A DNA stretch of 64,000 nucleotides. Origin: Candidatus Methanomethylophilus sp. 1R26. Its GTDB lineage: Archaea > Thermoplasmatota > Thermoplasmata > Methanomassiliicoccales > Methanomethylophilaceae. Where the stretch lies: assembly GCF_001481295.1 (NCBI RefSeq), contig NZ_LOPS01000002.1, forward strand, positions 1-64,000, in the 5' to 3' direction. Under the pieces are notes generated by a model, which did no database searches, was not told where the DNA came from, and saw nothing but the letters and a program-made list of their open reading frames with translations. The translations under genes were made by a program, and so were the position numbers. Below are positions 53,462-63,910 of the stretch, piece by piece (position 1 is the first letter of the stretch; the number at the start of each line of letters is the position of its first letter).

Positions 53462-56110
53462 ATGATGAACGAAGCCGGAATCGGCGACTGCACGAAGACC
53501 CTGAGCACCCCCGAGGGGGAGCTGACCATCTGGAGCCTCAGAGAGCTCGAGAAGAAGGGGGCTGCCGGGGACCTGCGCAGGCTCCCCTATTCCATCAGGG
53601 TGCTGCTCGAAGGCGTGCTCAGGCAGAGGGGCGAGACCATCTCGGACGACGATGTCAGGCGCATAGCCTCCTGGTCTCCCCGCGGCAACGACGCGGACAT
53701 ACCCTGGATCCCCGCCAGGGTGCTCCTGCAGGACTTCACCGGCGGGCCGGCCGTCACCGACCTCGCCTCCATGCGCGAGGCCATGGCCGCCGCCGGGAAG
53801 GACCCTGAGGCCGTCAACCCCCTCATACCCGTGGACCTGGTCATCGACCACTCGATCCAGACCGACGTCTCCGGATGCGCGGACGCCATGGAGAGGAACG
53901 AGAAGATAGACTTCTCGCGCAACAGGGAACGCTACGCCCTCTTCAAATGGGCGCAGGGCGCCTTCCGGAACTTCCGCGCCGTCCCCCCGTGGAGCGGCAT
54001 CTGCCACCAGGTGAACATAGAGTTCCTCTCGCCCCTGGTGCACGTCAAAGAGGAAGGCGGCAGGAAGATCGCGTATCCCGACTCCTGCTTCGGGACCGAC
54101 TCCCACACCACCCAGGTGGATGGCCTCGGCGTCGCCGGCTGGGGGGTCGGAGGGATCGAGGCGGAGGCCGTCATGGTGGGGCAGCCGTCCTACATGAGGC
54201 TGCCGGACGTGGTGGGCTTCAGGCTCACCGGGAAGCTGTCCCCGGGCGTCACCGCCACCGATCTGGTCCTCACCGCCGTCCAGATGCTCAGGCGGAAGGG
54301 CGTCGTAGGGAAGTTCGTGGAGTTCTTCGGCCCCGGGTACCAGTCCCTGGGCGTCTCCGACAGGTCCACCCTCGCCAACATGGCCCCGGAGTACGGCGCC
54401 ACCATGGGCTACTGCCCCGTGGACGGGAAGACCATGGAGTACCTCCGCCTCACCGGCAGGTCCGAGGACCATGTGAGGACGGCGGAGATCTACGAGAAGG
54501 AGCAGATGCTCTGGTACGACCCGGAGCACATCCCGGAGTACTCGGACACGCTGGAGCTGGACCTCTCCGAGGTGGTCCCGTCGGCCGCCGGCCACAAGAG
54601 GCCCCAGGACAGGATCCCCATCTCGGAGATGAAGGAAAGGTTCGCGGAGACCCTGAAGGCGCTGGGAGTGGAAAATCAGAGAGCGCCCTCCGGGGATGCG
54701 ATGGGCGACGGCTCGGTCGCCATCGCCTCGATCACCAGCTGCACCAACACCGCCAACCCCTCGGTGATGATCGCCGCCGGGCTCGTGGCGAAGAAGGCGT
54801 CCGAGCTGGGTCTGAGGCCGAGGCCGTATGTCAAGACCTCCCTGGCCCCCGGGTCCAAAGCGGTCACCGACTACCTGGTGCGCTCAGGGCTCCAGAAGTA
54901 CCTCGACGATGAGGGATTCCAGAACTGCGGCTACGGATGCATGACCTGCATCGGCAACTCCGGGCCGCTCTCCGACAGGGTGACGGAGATGATCAAGGGC
55001 CGCGACCTCGCCGTCGCCGCCGTCGCCTCCAGCAACAGGAACTTCGAGGGCAGGATCCATCCCCTGGTGAAGGCCAACTACCTCATGTCCCCTCCCCTGG
55101 TCGTCTGCTTCGCCATCGCCGGCAGGGTCGACATCGACCTCGACCGCGAGCCGCTGGCGATGAAGGACGGGAAAGAGATATTCATGAGGGACCTCTGGCC
55201 GTCGGACAGGGAGATCGATGAGTTCATGGCGGAGTACGTCACCTCCGAAGCGTTCAGGAACGGGTACGACGGCATCTACAAAGGCTCCGACCTCTGGAAC
55301 TCCATCGAGGTCCCCAAGACCCCGCTGTTCTCCTGGGACCCGAAGTCGACGTACATCAGGAACCCCCCTTACTTCGAGCTCCTCTCCGAGGAGCCGGGGA
55401 TCGCATCGGTGCGCGGAGCGAGGTGCCTGATGAAACTGGGCGACAGCATAACCACCGACCATATCTCGCCCGCCGGGCAGTTCTCCGAGAACACGTCCGC
55501 CGGGAAGTACCTGATTTCCCTGGGCGTGAAGAAGGAGGACTTCAACTCCTACGGTTCGAGGAGAGCCAACCACGAGGTCATGGTGCGCGGGACGTTCGCG
55601 AACGTGAGGCTGAGGAACCAGATAGTTCCGGGGACCGAGGGAGGATACTCCGAGTACATCCCGGACGGAACGGTGGACTTCGTCTATGAGACGTCCAGGA
55701 AATACCTGCACGACGGAACGCCGCTGATCGTCATCGCCGGCAGGGACTACGGCATGGGGAGCTCCCGCGACTGGGCCGCCAAAGGACCGATGCTGCTGGG
55801 CGTCAGGGCCGTCATCGCCGAGTCGTTCGAGAGGATCCACAGGTCCAACCTCGTCGGCATGGGTATCGTCCCGCTGCAGTTCAGGGAAGGCGAGAACGCG
55901 GAGAAGCTGGGATTGGACGGGACCGAATCATACGACATCGACCTGGAAGGGTTGGCGCCCAAGAAGGCCGTAAAGGTAACGGCGGCGAAGAAGGACGGGT
56001 CGAGGATCGAGTTCGAGACCGTCTGCCGCGCCGATGTCCCCATCGAGGTGCAGTACATCGCCAACGGCGGGATACTGCAGTTCGTGATGAGAAGGATGAT
56101 TGCTGAATAA
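53462..56110 (+). CDS. acnA: Aconitate hydratase AcnA
   Basis: Citrate/isocitrate interconversion for the partial TCA route to 2-oxoglutarate. The 882-residue protein is complete: TDSHTTQVDGLGVAGWGVGG, the cluster ligands in SITSCTNTANPSVM and MTCIGNSG, the domain-4 swivel RDYGMGSSRDWAAKGPML and SFERIHRSNLVGMG. Belongs to the AcnA/IRP type, unlike many methanogens that use a LeuC-like aconitase. A ribosome binding site GGAGAG precedes two adjacent ATGs (53462, 53465). No frame break in 2.6 kb. Confidence 0.95.
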   Translation: MMNEAGIGDCTKTLSTPEGELTIWSLRELEKKGAAGDLRRLPYSIRVLLEGVLRQRGETISDDDVRRIASWSPRGNDADIPWIPARVLLQDFTGGPAVTDLASMREAMAAAGKDPEAVNPLIPVDLVIDHSIQTDVSGCADAMERNEKIDFSRNRERYALFKWAQGAFRNFRAVPPWSGICHQVNIEFLSPLVHVKEEGGRKIAYPDSCFGTDSHTTQVDGLGVAGWGVGGIEAEAVMVGQPSYMRLPDVVGFRLTGKLSPGVTATDLVLTAVQMLRRKGVVGKFVEFFGPGYQSLGVSDRSTLANMAPEYGATMGYCPVDGKTMEYLRLTGRSEDHVRTAEIYEKEQMLWYDPEHIPEYSDTLELDLSEVVPSAAGHKRPQDRIPISEMKERFAETLKALGVENQRAPSGDAMGDGSVAIASITSCTNTANPSVMIAAGLVAKKASELGLRPRPYVKTSLAPGSKAVTDYLVRSGLQKYLDDEGFQNCGYGCMTCIGNSGPLSDRVTEMIKGRDLAVAAVASSNRNFEGRIHPLVKANYLMSPPLVVCFAIAGRVDIDLDREPLAMKDGKEIFMRDLWPSDREIDEFMAEYVTSEAFRNGYDGIYKGSDLWNSIEVPKTPLFSWDPKSTYIRNPPYFELLSEEPGIASVRGARCLMKLGDSITTDHISPAGQFSENTSAGKYLISLGVKKEDFNSYGSRRANHEVMVRGTFANVRLRNQIVPGTEGGYSEYIPDGTVDFVYETSRKYLHDGTPLIVIAGRDYGMGSSRDWAAKGPMLLGVRAVIAESFERIHRSNLVGMGIVPLQFREGENAEKLGLDGTESYDIDLEGLAPKKAVKVTAAKKDGSRIEFETVCRADVPIEVQYIANGGILQFVMRRMIAE

Positions 56111-56118
56111 ACTTATTA

Positions 56119-56143
56119 GGTCCCGGAAGGGGCCCTTCTTTTC
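56119..56143 (+). terminator. Intrinsic terminator of acnA
   Basis: GGTCCC-ggaa-GGGGCC (with G-U pairing) followed by CTTCTTTTC, 9 bases after the acnA stop. Confidence 0.6.
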
Positions 56144-56310
56144 ATAATATATAAAATAACAGGCTTTTGAGTCCGATTATCGCCCTGAAGATGCATCTTG
56201 CGGCCGATCGAACTGACTGCCTGATAGGAGGCCCTCTGGCCATTGAGACCCCCGCATTGGAAACAAAGATAGCCAGAATTAAAAATGGCTCAATTGGATT
56301 GATTTCAAAA

Positions 56311-56334
56311 TATAACTTTAATAAGTTATATAAC
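56311..56334. promoter_or_regulatory. cas operon promoter region with overlapping palindromes
   Basis: TATAACTT-taat-AAGTTATA (56311-56330) and the overlapping palindrome GTTATATAAC (56325-56334) sit in an AT-rich stretch about 50-75 bases before the cas3 ATG. They may be the TATA/BRE region or a repressor site. The rest of the 56144-56384 interval holds no supported gene. Confidence 0.55.
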
Positions 56335-56384
56335 ATAACAAACTACATATACATTATCGAATATTCTATATCATGGAGGATTGA

Positions 56385-58764
56385 ATGCCGGCCAACATCG
56401 CTCACATAAGAGAAGACGGCGATTCGAAAGTAATCCAGACTCTGGAAGACCATCTGGAAGGGACCGCCGAGCTAGCATCCACATTCCTATCAAAAGTCGG
56501 TCTGGTGAAAACCGGCCGCCTCCTCGGCCTCCTGCATGATCTTGGAAAGGCTACGGAAGTATTCAATCAATATGTCGCAGGTAATTCGGACGCTTCCCGC
56601 GGAGAGATAGACCATTCTACTGCCGGAGCACAATACCTATTCGATTCCCATCCGGAAACGCAGAATCCGAAAACCGCCGAAGATTCGTTCAAAAAGACTT
56701 CACTGCAGATGATGGAACTGGCCATTGCATCGCATCATTCCGGTCTTATCGATTGCATAACCGAAGACGGAAGAAACCGCTATTGGGAACGCATGGTGAA
56801 AAAACGACGACGAAACACATCTGAATGAGGCCATGAACAGGGTAGGATTCCTGTCGATGGAAAAAATCAAGGTAGCAGAGAATGCCGCCTTGAATGAATT
56901 GTCAAAGGCCGTCAGAGACATCTATGAAAAATGCGACAGAAAGGCTTCGAACGTATCATTCCAGTGGGGCCTGCTGACAAGGCTGCTTCTTAGCGCCCTT
57001 GTCGATGCTGATCGCACTGACACCATGGAATTCCAGGATAATCGCACATATCGTTCGAAGAAAGCCGATTGGAAACTGCTCAAGAACAGATTCTATGATT
57101 ATACTTTGAATCTGCCTGTCCGCAATTCGCTTGACGAGATAAGGCGTACAATCTCAGACCAATGCTTCGCAGCGTCGTCAATGCCCAAAGGGCTTTTCAG
57201 CCTGACTGTTCCCACCGGTGGAGGTAAGACCCTTTCAAGTCTCAGATTCGCTCTCGAGCATGCGGAACACTACGGCATGGATCACATAATCTATGTGATC
57301 CCGTACACAACCATCATTGATCAGAATGCCAAGGCGGTAAAAAGCATCTTAAACCGTTCACCCAGAGACAATAACGTGACTGAATGCCATTCCAACATCG
57401 ATGTTTATGAATCCGATGACCCATCAACCGCATCGTTCGCAATGGATACATGGGATTCTCCGATAGTTTTCACGACCGTCGTTCAATTCTTGGAAGTAAT
57501 CTATGCTGGTGGCACCAAACGTCTTAGAAGGATGCACAATCTGACCAATTCCGTGATTATATTCGATGAAGTTCAGAAGATTCCGGTCAAATGCCTAAGT
57601 CTGTTTAATGAGGCTTTGGGATTCCTCACCGAATTCTGCAGATCTAGCGTCGTACTGTGCACTGCAACACAACTGCCTTTCGAGGAATATGGCAGGCATC
57701 CTCTCTCCTCTTCAGTCCCCCGGGAGATCATCGGAGATGTAGGTGGCCTATTCTCTTCGATGAAACGTGTAAAGATAGAGAAGGTCGATTCCCCTCCGAT
57801 GTCCGCGGAAGGCGTAGCCTCCATGGCATGTGATCTGATCAACAAATCGGGAAGCGTGCTCATCATCGTCAATACAAAGACTATGGCGAAGAACGTCCAC
57901 TCTGCGCTTCAAACCATGATTCCAGACGACGTGAAATTGTATCACCTCAGCACCAATATGTGCCAGATGCACCGTTCGAAAAAACTCGACGAAATGATAG
58001 ACGTCCTCGGAAAAATGAAAGTCATATGCGTGAGCACGCAACTGATAGAGGCTGGGATCGATGTCGATTTCGAGACGGTCATAAGATGCACTGCAGGATT
58101 GGATTCGATTGCACAAGCGGCTGGACGTTGCAATCGCAATGCACTGAAGGAGACTGGTAAAGTCTACGTCGTCGATACCAATGAAAACCTCGGAAGCCTG
58201 CCTGAAATAGAGAGAGGAAGGGATTTCGCAAACCAGGTCATACGTGAAACGGACGATATTCTTAAACCTGCTTCAATCATGAAATATTTTAAACTTTATT
58301 TTACAAACAGTCACAAAATATATTACGACTATCCCATAGATATGGGAAAGACAGAATTTGACCTTCTGTCTACCAACACCATCTTATGGGATAATTACAA
58401 GAGAGCCTCTGAAAAATCGGGCCGCCCGGTGAATAATATCACCTTGAAACAATCTTTCTCCGTAGCCAACTCGAGATTCAACGTCATTGACGGGACAGAT
58501 TGCCTGGTCGTTCCGTATAATGATGATGCCAGAGCGGCCATTTCCGCCCTTCAGGGCAACGGCTACAGTATTGCAGAGAGGAGGAGGCTGCTCATATCTC
58601 TGCAGAAGTATGCAGTTAATGTGCATAATCTAAATAGGATGCTGACGGAACATAAGGCATATGCGATCGGGGGCGAGACCGAACTCTACTGCCTGGCTGA
58701 AGGTTACTATGACGAAGACTACGGCCTCGTGAATGAACCAGTGATGAAAACCATGCTTCTGTGA
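56385..58764 (+). CDS. cas3: Cas3 (HD nuclease-helicase), type I-C (one-base frameshift)
   Basis: Degrades DNA recruited by Cascade. HD part: HLEGTAELASTF, LLGLLHDLGKATEVFNQY, IDHSTAGAQYLF and AIASHHSGL. Helicase part: Walker A VPTGGGKTLSSL, VIIFDEVQKIP, STQLIEAGIDVDFETV and AQAAGRCNRNA. The two parts are out of frame: GTG-A6-CGACG near 56806 should read with five A's (MVKNDDETHLNEAMN), so one A is apparently extra. Corrected about 793 residues. The start follows GGAGG by 5 bases. First gene of the operon; more AT-rich than the upstream region. Confidence 0.95.
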
Positions 58765-58773
58765 GGAAGGAAA

Positions 58774-59484
58774 ATGAAAAATCAGATTGAATTCTCAGTA
58801 TATGGGAGAAGGGCACTTTTCACAGACCCTGTTACGAAGGTCGGCGGAGAGAAGTTCAGTTATCCAGTACCGACATATGAAGCCCTCAAAGGCATCTGCG
58901 AATCTATCTATTGGAAACCGACGATCATCTGGTACGTCGATTCGGTACGCATAATGAAAAGGATACGCAACGAATCGGTCAGCATCAAGAACCTCAATTA
59001 CGGTGGGGGAAACGATCTATCGATCTACTCCTACCTGTCCGGCGTGGACTATCATGTCCGGGCCCATTTCGAGTGGAATATGAATAGAGAGGACCTGGCG
59101 AAAGACCGCAACGAGAACAAGCATTACTTCCAGGCAGTCAGAGCCCTTGAGCGCGGAGGCCGGCGTGACATTTTTCTGGGAACAAGGAAGTGCCAGGCAT
59201 ATGTGGTGCCGTGCAGCTTCGAGGATGGAAAGGGCGACTATGATCAGACTGGTTCCGTGACTTTCGGGCTAATGTTCCATGGATTCGACTATGCCGATGA
59301 AACAGGGACGAACGGACTCGATGTACGTTTCTGGACCCCCATGATGACCGACGGCATCATAGATTACATCCGCCCTGAAATGTGCCAGATTCGCAAGCAC
59401 ATCTATAGTTACCATCGCGCAACATCCCTGTTAACTTGGAGGCTGAAGAATGAACTGGATGGAGGTGCTCGTCAAAACTTATGA
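58774..59484 (+). CDS. cas5c: Cas5c (Cas5d), crRNA-processing subunit of type I-C
   Basis: In type I-C there is no Cas6; Cas5c/d cuts pre-crRNA and caps the complex. The 236-residue protein has Tyr46, Lys116 and His117 exactly where the catalytic triad of the well-studied Bacillus Cas5d lies (Y46, K116, H117): ESIYWKP and NENKHYFQ. Other family blocks: SVYGRRALFTDPVTKVGGEK and GTRKCQAYVVPC. Ribosome binding site GAGGAAGG upstream. It overlaps cas8c by 35 bases. Confidence 0.95.
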   Translation: MKNQIEFSVYGRRALFTDPVTKVGGEKFSYPVPTYEALKGICESIYWKPTIIWYVDSVRIMKRIRNESVSIKNLNYGGGNDLSIYSYLSGVDYHVRAHFEWNMNREDLAKDRNENKHYFQAVRALERGGRRDIFLGTRKCQAYVVPCSFEDGKGDYDQTGSVTFGLMFHGFDYADETGTNGLDVRFWTPMMTDGIIDYIRPEMCQIRKHIYSYHRATSLLTWRLKNELDGGARQNL

Positions 59485-61335
59485 CGAATGTTCAGATAAA
59501 GAAAGCGGCGCCACCGGCGAATATCCCCTGCTCCCGTTGCATCACACGGTCCGCAACATCCATATCGAAATTAGGATCAGTGAAAAGGGCGATTTCATCA
59601 GCGCCAAAATCCTGCCTAAAGATATGCAGCCGACAGTAATCCCCTGCACCGAAGATTCGGAGAACAGGACCAGCGGGATCGCACCTCACCCCCTTTGCGA
59701 TAGTATCGAATATCTTGCATCGGACATCGAAGCTTATCTGGCCAATCCCCCTGATGATGCGAAGAGCAAAAACGAAAACCGGTGCGCACGCAGAATACAT
59801 CGGACTGCTTAATGATTGGTGCGACAGCAGCTGCTCCAATCCAAAGATTAAGGCCGTACGCGATTATCTCCTGAAGAACACGATAATCTCAGACCTTGTG
59901 GAAGCCGGAGTGCTGTTCACTGATGAAGCAGGCAAACTGGTCAATAAAAACCACGAAACATCCGATTACCCGATTTTCAAGATAGCTCAGACCACCGAAC
60001 AGCAGAAGGCAATGGTCAGGTGGGCGGTAGAATCCAAAGATGACGTAATGACGGATACTTGGAACGATGAAGCGATTCACCAGTCGTGGATAGACTACTG
60101 CAACTCTCTGAATAAAGACGAGGGACTGGACTACATCACCGGAAAAATCGTCCCTCTGGCTTCCAAGCATCCTGCCGATATCCGGAGGAGCGGAGATAAG
60201 GCGAAGCTAATTACCTCCAATGACAAATCAGGATTCACATTCCGCGGACGTTTCACAGACAGCAACCAAGTGTGCGGAATAGGAATGGATGCCAGCCTCA
60301 AGATGCACAGTGCCCTGAGATGGCTCATCAGACGTCAGGGATACAGATGGGGGGACCTTTGCATCATTACGTGGACTCTGTCTGGTGAAAAGGTCAGCAA
60401 CCCCGTAGATGATCCATTGGAATGGAACCGGGAGGATGAACCGAAAATTGCAGATACAGGCATCGAGAACGCGATACGCATAAACAGCAGGCTTAGGGGA
60501 TACAATTCCAAGATTCTCAATGAAACAGTTTTCCTGATGGCCATAGATTCGGCAGTACCCGGACGCATGTCCATCCTGATGTTCCGCGATGAACTAGGAA
60601 ACGATTTCGTCAGGAAATTAGAAAGATGGCAGGAGATCTGCGGATGGAAACATACTTACGCAAAAGACAAAAAAAGATCCCAAGAAGAGCATTACCTTCT
60701 ATGGGGCCTCCTCGCCTGCGGCCATCGTAAAGACCGCATACGGGAACAGGAGCGATACTCAGAAGAAGATCGAAGAGAAATCAATCATGAGGATCCTCGA
60801 GTGCATAATGAACGAAGGCAACATGCCGGGAGACATTGCTGAGTGCGCAGTCAGGCGCTGCTCCAACCCGCTCTCCTTCAAAGGGATTGCGGATTGGCGT
60901 AACAACCTAAGCATCGCGTGCTCGGCATACAACGGCTACACGGGAGGAAAATACAAGATGACATTGGAAAAAGATAGAAAGACGAGAGACTACCTCTACG
61001 GGAGGCTACTGGCAATGGCCGACCTCCTTGAGAGCAGCGCACTCAGAAAAACAAATGAGGACAGACAGACGACTGCAATCAGGTACATGCAGAGATTCTC
61101 GGAGTTTCCCTACACTACGTGGGAGGATATCGAGCTCGCGCTTGTACCGTACAAGGCAAGGCTGGGAAAAATGGTCTCTTATTACGAGTCCGAGATCTCC
61201 AAGATCATGGACATGTTCGAGGGAGACGACTTCAGAAACAACAAGAAGCTTAGCGGAGAGTTCCTCCTGGCATATCACTGCCAGAGAGAGGAGCATTTCA
61301 GAGGAAAGAACACAGACAATGAAGAAGAGGAGTGA
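59450..61335 (+). CDS. cas8c: Cas8c (Csd1), large Cascade subunit of type I-C (two frameshifts)
   Basis: Recognises the PAM and opens target DNA. Three fragments: MNWMEVLVKTYDECSDKESG; TGAHAEYIGLLNDWCDSSCS; and ASSPAAIVKTAYGNRSDTQK leading to MRILECIMNEGNMPGDIAEC. Near 59772 one A seems extra in A5, and near 60704 one base is extra in ACCTTC. Corrected about 628 residues. The order after cas5c is typical. Its stop overlaps the cas7 region. The N-terminus follows GGAGGCTGAAG. Confidence 0.92.
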
Positions 61336-61340
61336 CAGGA

Positions 61341-62207
61341 ATGACCGCAATAAAGAACAAAATCGACTTCGCAATAATTATGACCGTAAACGGAGCTAAC
61401 CCCAATGGAGATCCTCTCAACGGGAACCGCCCCCGGACAACCGTCGACGGTTACGGGGAGATTTCCGACGTCTGTATCAAGCGCAAGATCCGCAACAGAC
61501 TTCAGGACATGGGTTTAAAGATATTCGTCCAGTCAGACGATAGGTCAGACGATGGATATAAGAGCCTCCGGGAACGTGCCGAGCCGATCGTCAAAGGAAA
61601 GAACGCAGACGACCTCGTCAAAGCAGTCTGCAACGAATGGATTGATGTCCGTTCCTTCGGACAGCTCTTCGCATTCAGCAACAAAGGCAAGTCAAAGAAA
61701 GGCGAGGAAGAGGGTCTTGAGAACAGCAAAGGGGTTTCGATAGGCATCAGAGGGCCTGTTTCTATCCGCCCGGCATTCAGCGCGGCCCCGGTTACCATCA
61801 CCAGTCTGCAGATCACCAAATCCGTGAATTCCGTTGAGAGCGAAACCCGCGGAAGCGACACAATGGGAATGAAGCACCGCGTGGACCACGCTGTATATAC
61901 TGTATACGGCAGCATCAACACCCAACTAGCCCAGAAGACCGGATTCTCGGATGAAGACGCTGAGGCCATTAAGAATGCCCTCATCACACTCTTTGAGAAT
62001 GATTCCTCATCTGCCCGTCCGGACGGAAGCATGGATGTCGTAAGGGTCTACTGGTGGAAGCACAACTGCCCCGGCGGACAGTACTCCTCGGCAAAGGTGC
62101 ACGGTTCGCTCACAGTCACGCCCAAGGTCAGCGAGCCCCACGGCATCGAGGACTATGAGATAAAGCTGTCAGAACTCGAAGGGCTTAAGCCTGAAATCTA
62201 CGAATGA
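61341..62207 (+). CDS. cas7c: Cas7c (Csd2), Cascade backbone subunit
   Basis: Forms the crRNA-binding backbone. 288 residues: TAIKNKIDFAIIMTVNGANP, NGDPLNGNRPRTTVDGYGEI, SDVCIKRKIRNRLQDMG, VRSFGQLFAFS and GIRGPVSIRPAFS are typical of the Cas7 RRM-fold family in type I-C. ATG 61341 follows AGGAGTGACAGGA; GTG 61332 is an alternative. No frame break. Confidence 0.95.
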   Translation: MTAIKNKIDFAIIMTVNGANPNGDPLNGNRPRTTVDGYGEISDVCIKRKIRNRLQDMGLKIFVQSDDRSDDGYKSLRERAEPIVKGKNADDLVKAVCNEWIDVRSFGQLFAFSNKGKSKKGEEEGLENSKGVSIGIRGPVSIRPAFSAAPVTITSLQITKSVNSVESETRGSDTMGMKHRVDHAVYTVYGSINTQLAQKTGFSDEDAEAIKNALITLFENDSSSARPDGSMDVVRVYWWKHNCPGGQYSSAKVHGSLTVTPKVSEPHGIEDYEIKLSELEGLKPEIYE

Positions 62208-62222
62208 ACAATTCATCCTTCC

Positions 62223-62882
62223 ATGAAATACCAGGAAGAAGATTATCTCCAGATGTCTGGCATCCAGCATTTCTGCTTCTGTAGAAGGCAGTGGGCGCTG
62301 ATCAACCTGGAGCAGTCATGGGAGGATGATGCCAGGACAACCGCAGGTCAGATTTTCCATGAAGTCGCCGACGATCCCACTATAAAGGAGAAAAGAGGAG
62401 ATCTGATAATCGCCCGTGCTGTGCCTGTATCTTCATCTTCCTTGGGCCTGACCGGAAAATGCGATGTTGTGGAATTCCGCAGAAGTGACGACGGTGTCCC
62501 TGTAGGCATACACGAAGGAAGTTACAAAATCATCCCTGTGGAATATAAAGTGGGCCATCGGAAACAAGAGGAATGGGACGAAGTCCAATTGTGCGCCGAG
62601 GCGATTGCGCTTGAGGAGACGTTCGGAGCGAGAATAGAGTTCGGGCAACTGTTCTACGGAGAGGAAAGACGGCGCAAGACTGTAGAAATGAGCAAAGACC
62701 TGAGAAGAAAGACCGAACTCCTGGCTGAAGATATGCATTCAGCCATGTCTTATGGAAAGATTCCTGAAGCTGAGCCCTCGGCGATGTGCAGGAAATGCTC
62801 TCTTCAGAACATCTGCATGCCGGAGGCCTTAGGGCATTCTGATTCCGAAGATTATCTTCAGAGAATGGAGGAATCGAATTGA
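62223..62882 (+). CDS. cas4: Cas4, CRISPR adaptation nuclease
   Basis: Selects and trims PAM-containing spacer precursors. 219 residues: N-terminal cysteine region (FCFCRRQWALI), RecB-like nuclease core (GLTGKCDVVEF, IIPVEYKVG) and the C-terminal three-cysteine cluster CRKCSLQNIC that with the N-terminal Cys binds iron-sulfur. The stop overlaps the cas1 start. Confidence 0.95.
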   Translation: MKYQEEDYLQMSGIQHFCFCRRQWALINLEQSWEDDARTTAGQIFHEVADDPTIKEKRGDLIIARAVPVSSSSLGLTGKCDVVEFRRSDDGVPVGIHEGSYKIIPVEYKVGHRKQEEWDEVQLCAEAIALEETFGARIEFGQLFYGEERRRKTVEMSKDLRRKTELLAEDMHSAMSYGKIPEAEPSAMCRKCSLQNICMPEALGHSDSEDYLQRMEESN

Positions 62883-63909
62883 AACATCTGCTCAACACAC
62901 TTTATGTGACCACTGACGGATCGTACATAAGGAAGGATGGAACCAATTTGGTCGTATCTACCAAGGAGAAAGAACTTGGACGGATACCAGTATTCAACAT
63001 CCAATCTCTGGTATGTTTCGGCAATATAGGTGTTTCACCGTATGCGATGAGGCTCTGTTCTGAGAACGGTGTCTCCGTCTCCTTCATGACAGATCACGGA
63101 AGATTCATAGCATCGGTACAGGGTGAGATAAGAGGCAACGTCCTTCTGAGAAGAGAGCAGTATCGTATAGCTGATGACCCCGTCAGATCGCTGAATATCG
63201 CCAAACATATGGTGCGCGGGAAACTGGTCAACTGCAGAAAGGTACTGTCCAAAGGTTTCAGCAATCACCCCGATCGATCGATCCTGCCAAAATGAACTCA
63301 TGTATCCAAACCCTGAAAAAAGCCACTGAAGACGCCATATCAGCCGAGTCCGCAGATGAACTCAGAGGTATCGAGGGATGCGCTGCCACAGCTTACTTTG
63401 AATGCCTGGATCAGCTCATTCTGAAAGATAAGGATAATTTCTTTATACGCGGACGCAACCGCAGACCTCCGCGGGACAGGTTCAATGCATTGATATCGTT
63501 TCTTTATGCCCTTCTCGCAAACGACATTGCTTCAGCTCTAGAATCCGTGGGTATTGATCCATACGTAGGATTCATGCATACCGACCGTCCTGGAAGAGCG
63601 TCGTTGGCCCTGGATATGATGGAAGAGTTCAGACCCGCAGCGGATCGTGTAGCCCTGCGCCTGATCAACCTCGGTCTGCTCGACAAGAATGGATTCATAG
63701 AAAAAGAGGGCGGGGCGGTGCTACTTGATGACGGCGGCAGAAAATCAGTACTTGAGGAATGGCAGGAATGTAAGAAAGGCAATGTCAGGCATCCTTTCCT
63801 CAATGAGAATGTCCCTATGGGAATTGTCCCCTTTGTTCAGGCAAGCCTTCTTGCAAGGAGCATCAGGGGCGAGATCGACGGATATCCCCCCTTTATACTG
63901 GTGCAGTGA
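62879..63909 (+). CDS. cas1: Cas1, integrase (TTG start; one-base frameshift)
   Basis: Integrates new spacers. N-terminal beta domain: MKHLLNTLYVTTDGSYIRKD, ELGRIPVFNIQSLVCFGN; C-terminal helical domain: RGIEGCAATAYFECLDQLIL (metal Glu), RFNALISFLYALLANDIASA, VGFMHTDRPGRASLALDMME (metal His, Asp). A base seems missing in the GATC repeat near 63275; the frame then resumes DPAKMNSCIQTLKK. TTG 62879 is 7 bases after GGAGG and overlaps the cas4 stop. Corrected about 343 residues. Confidence 0.94.
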
Positions 63910-63910
63910 T

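Noticed and set aside
53435-54595. 386-codon minus-strand frame
   Set aside because: Antisense to aconitase, His/Arg/Gly-rich and without motifs.
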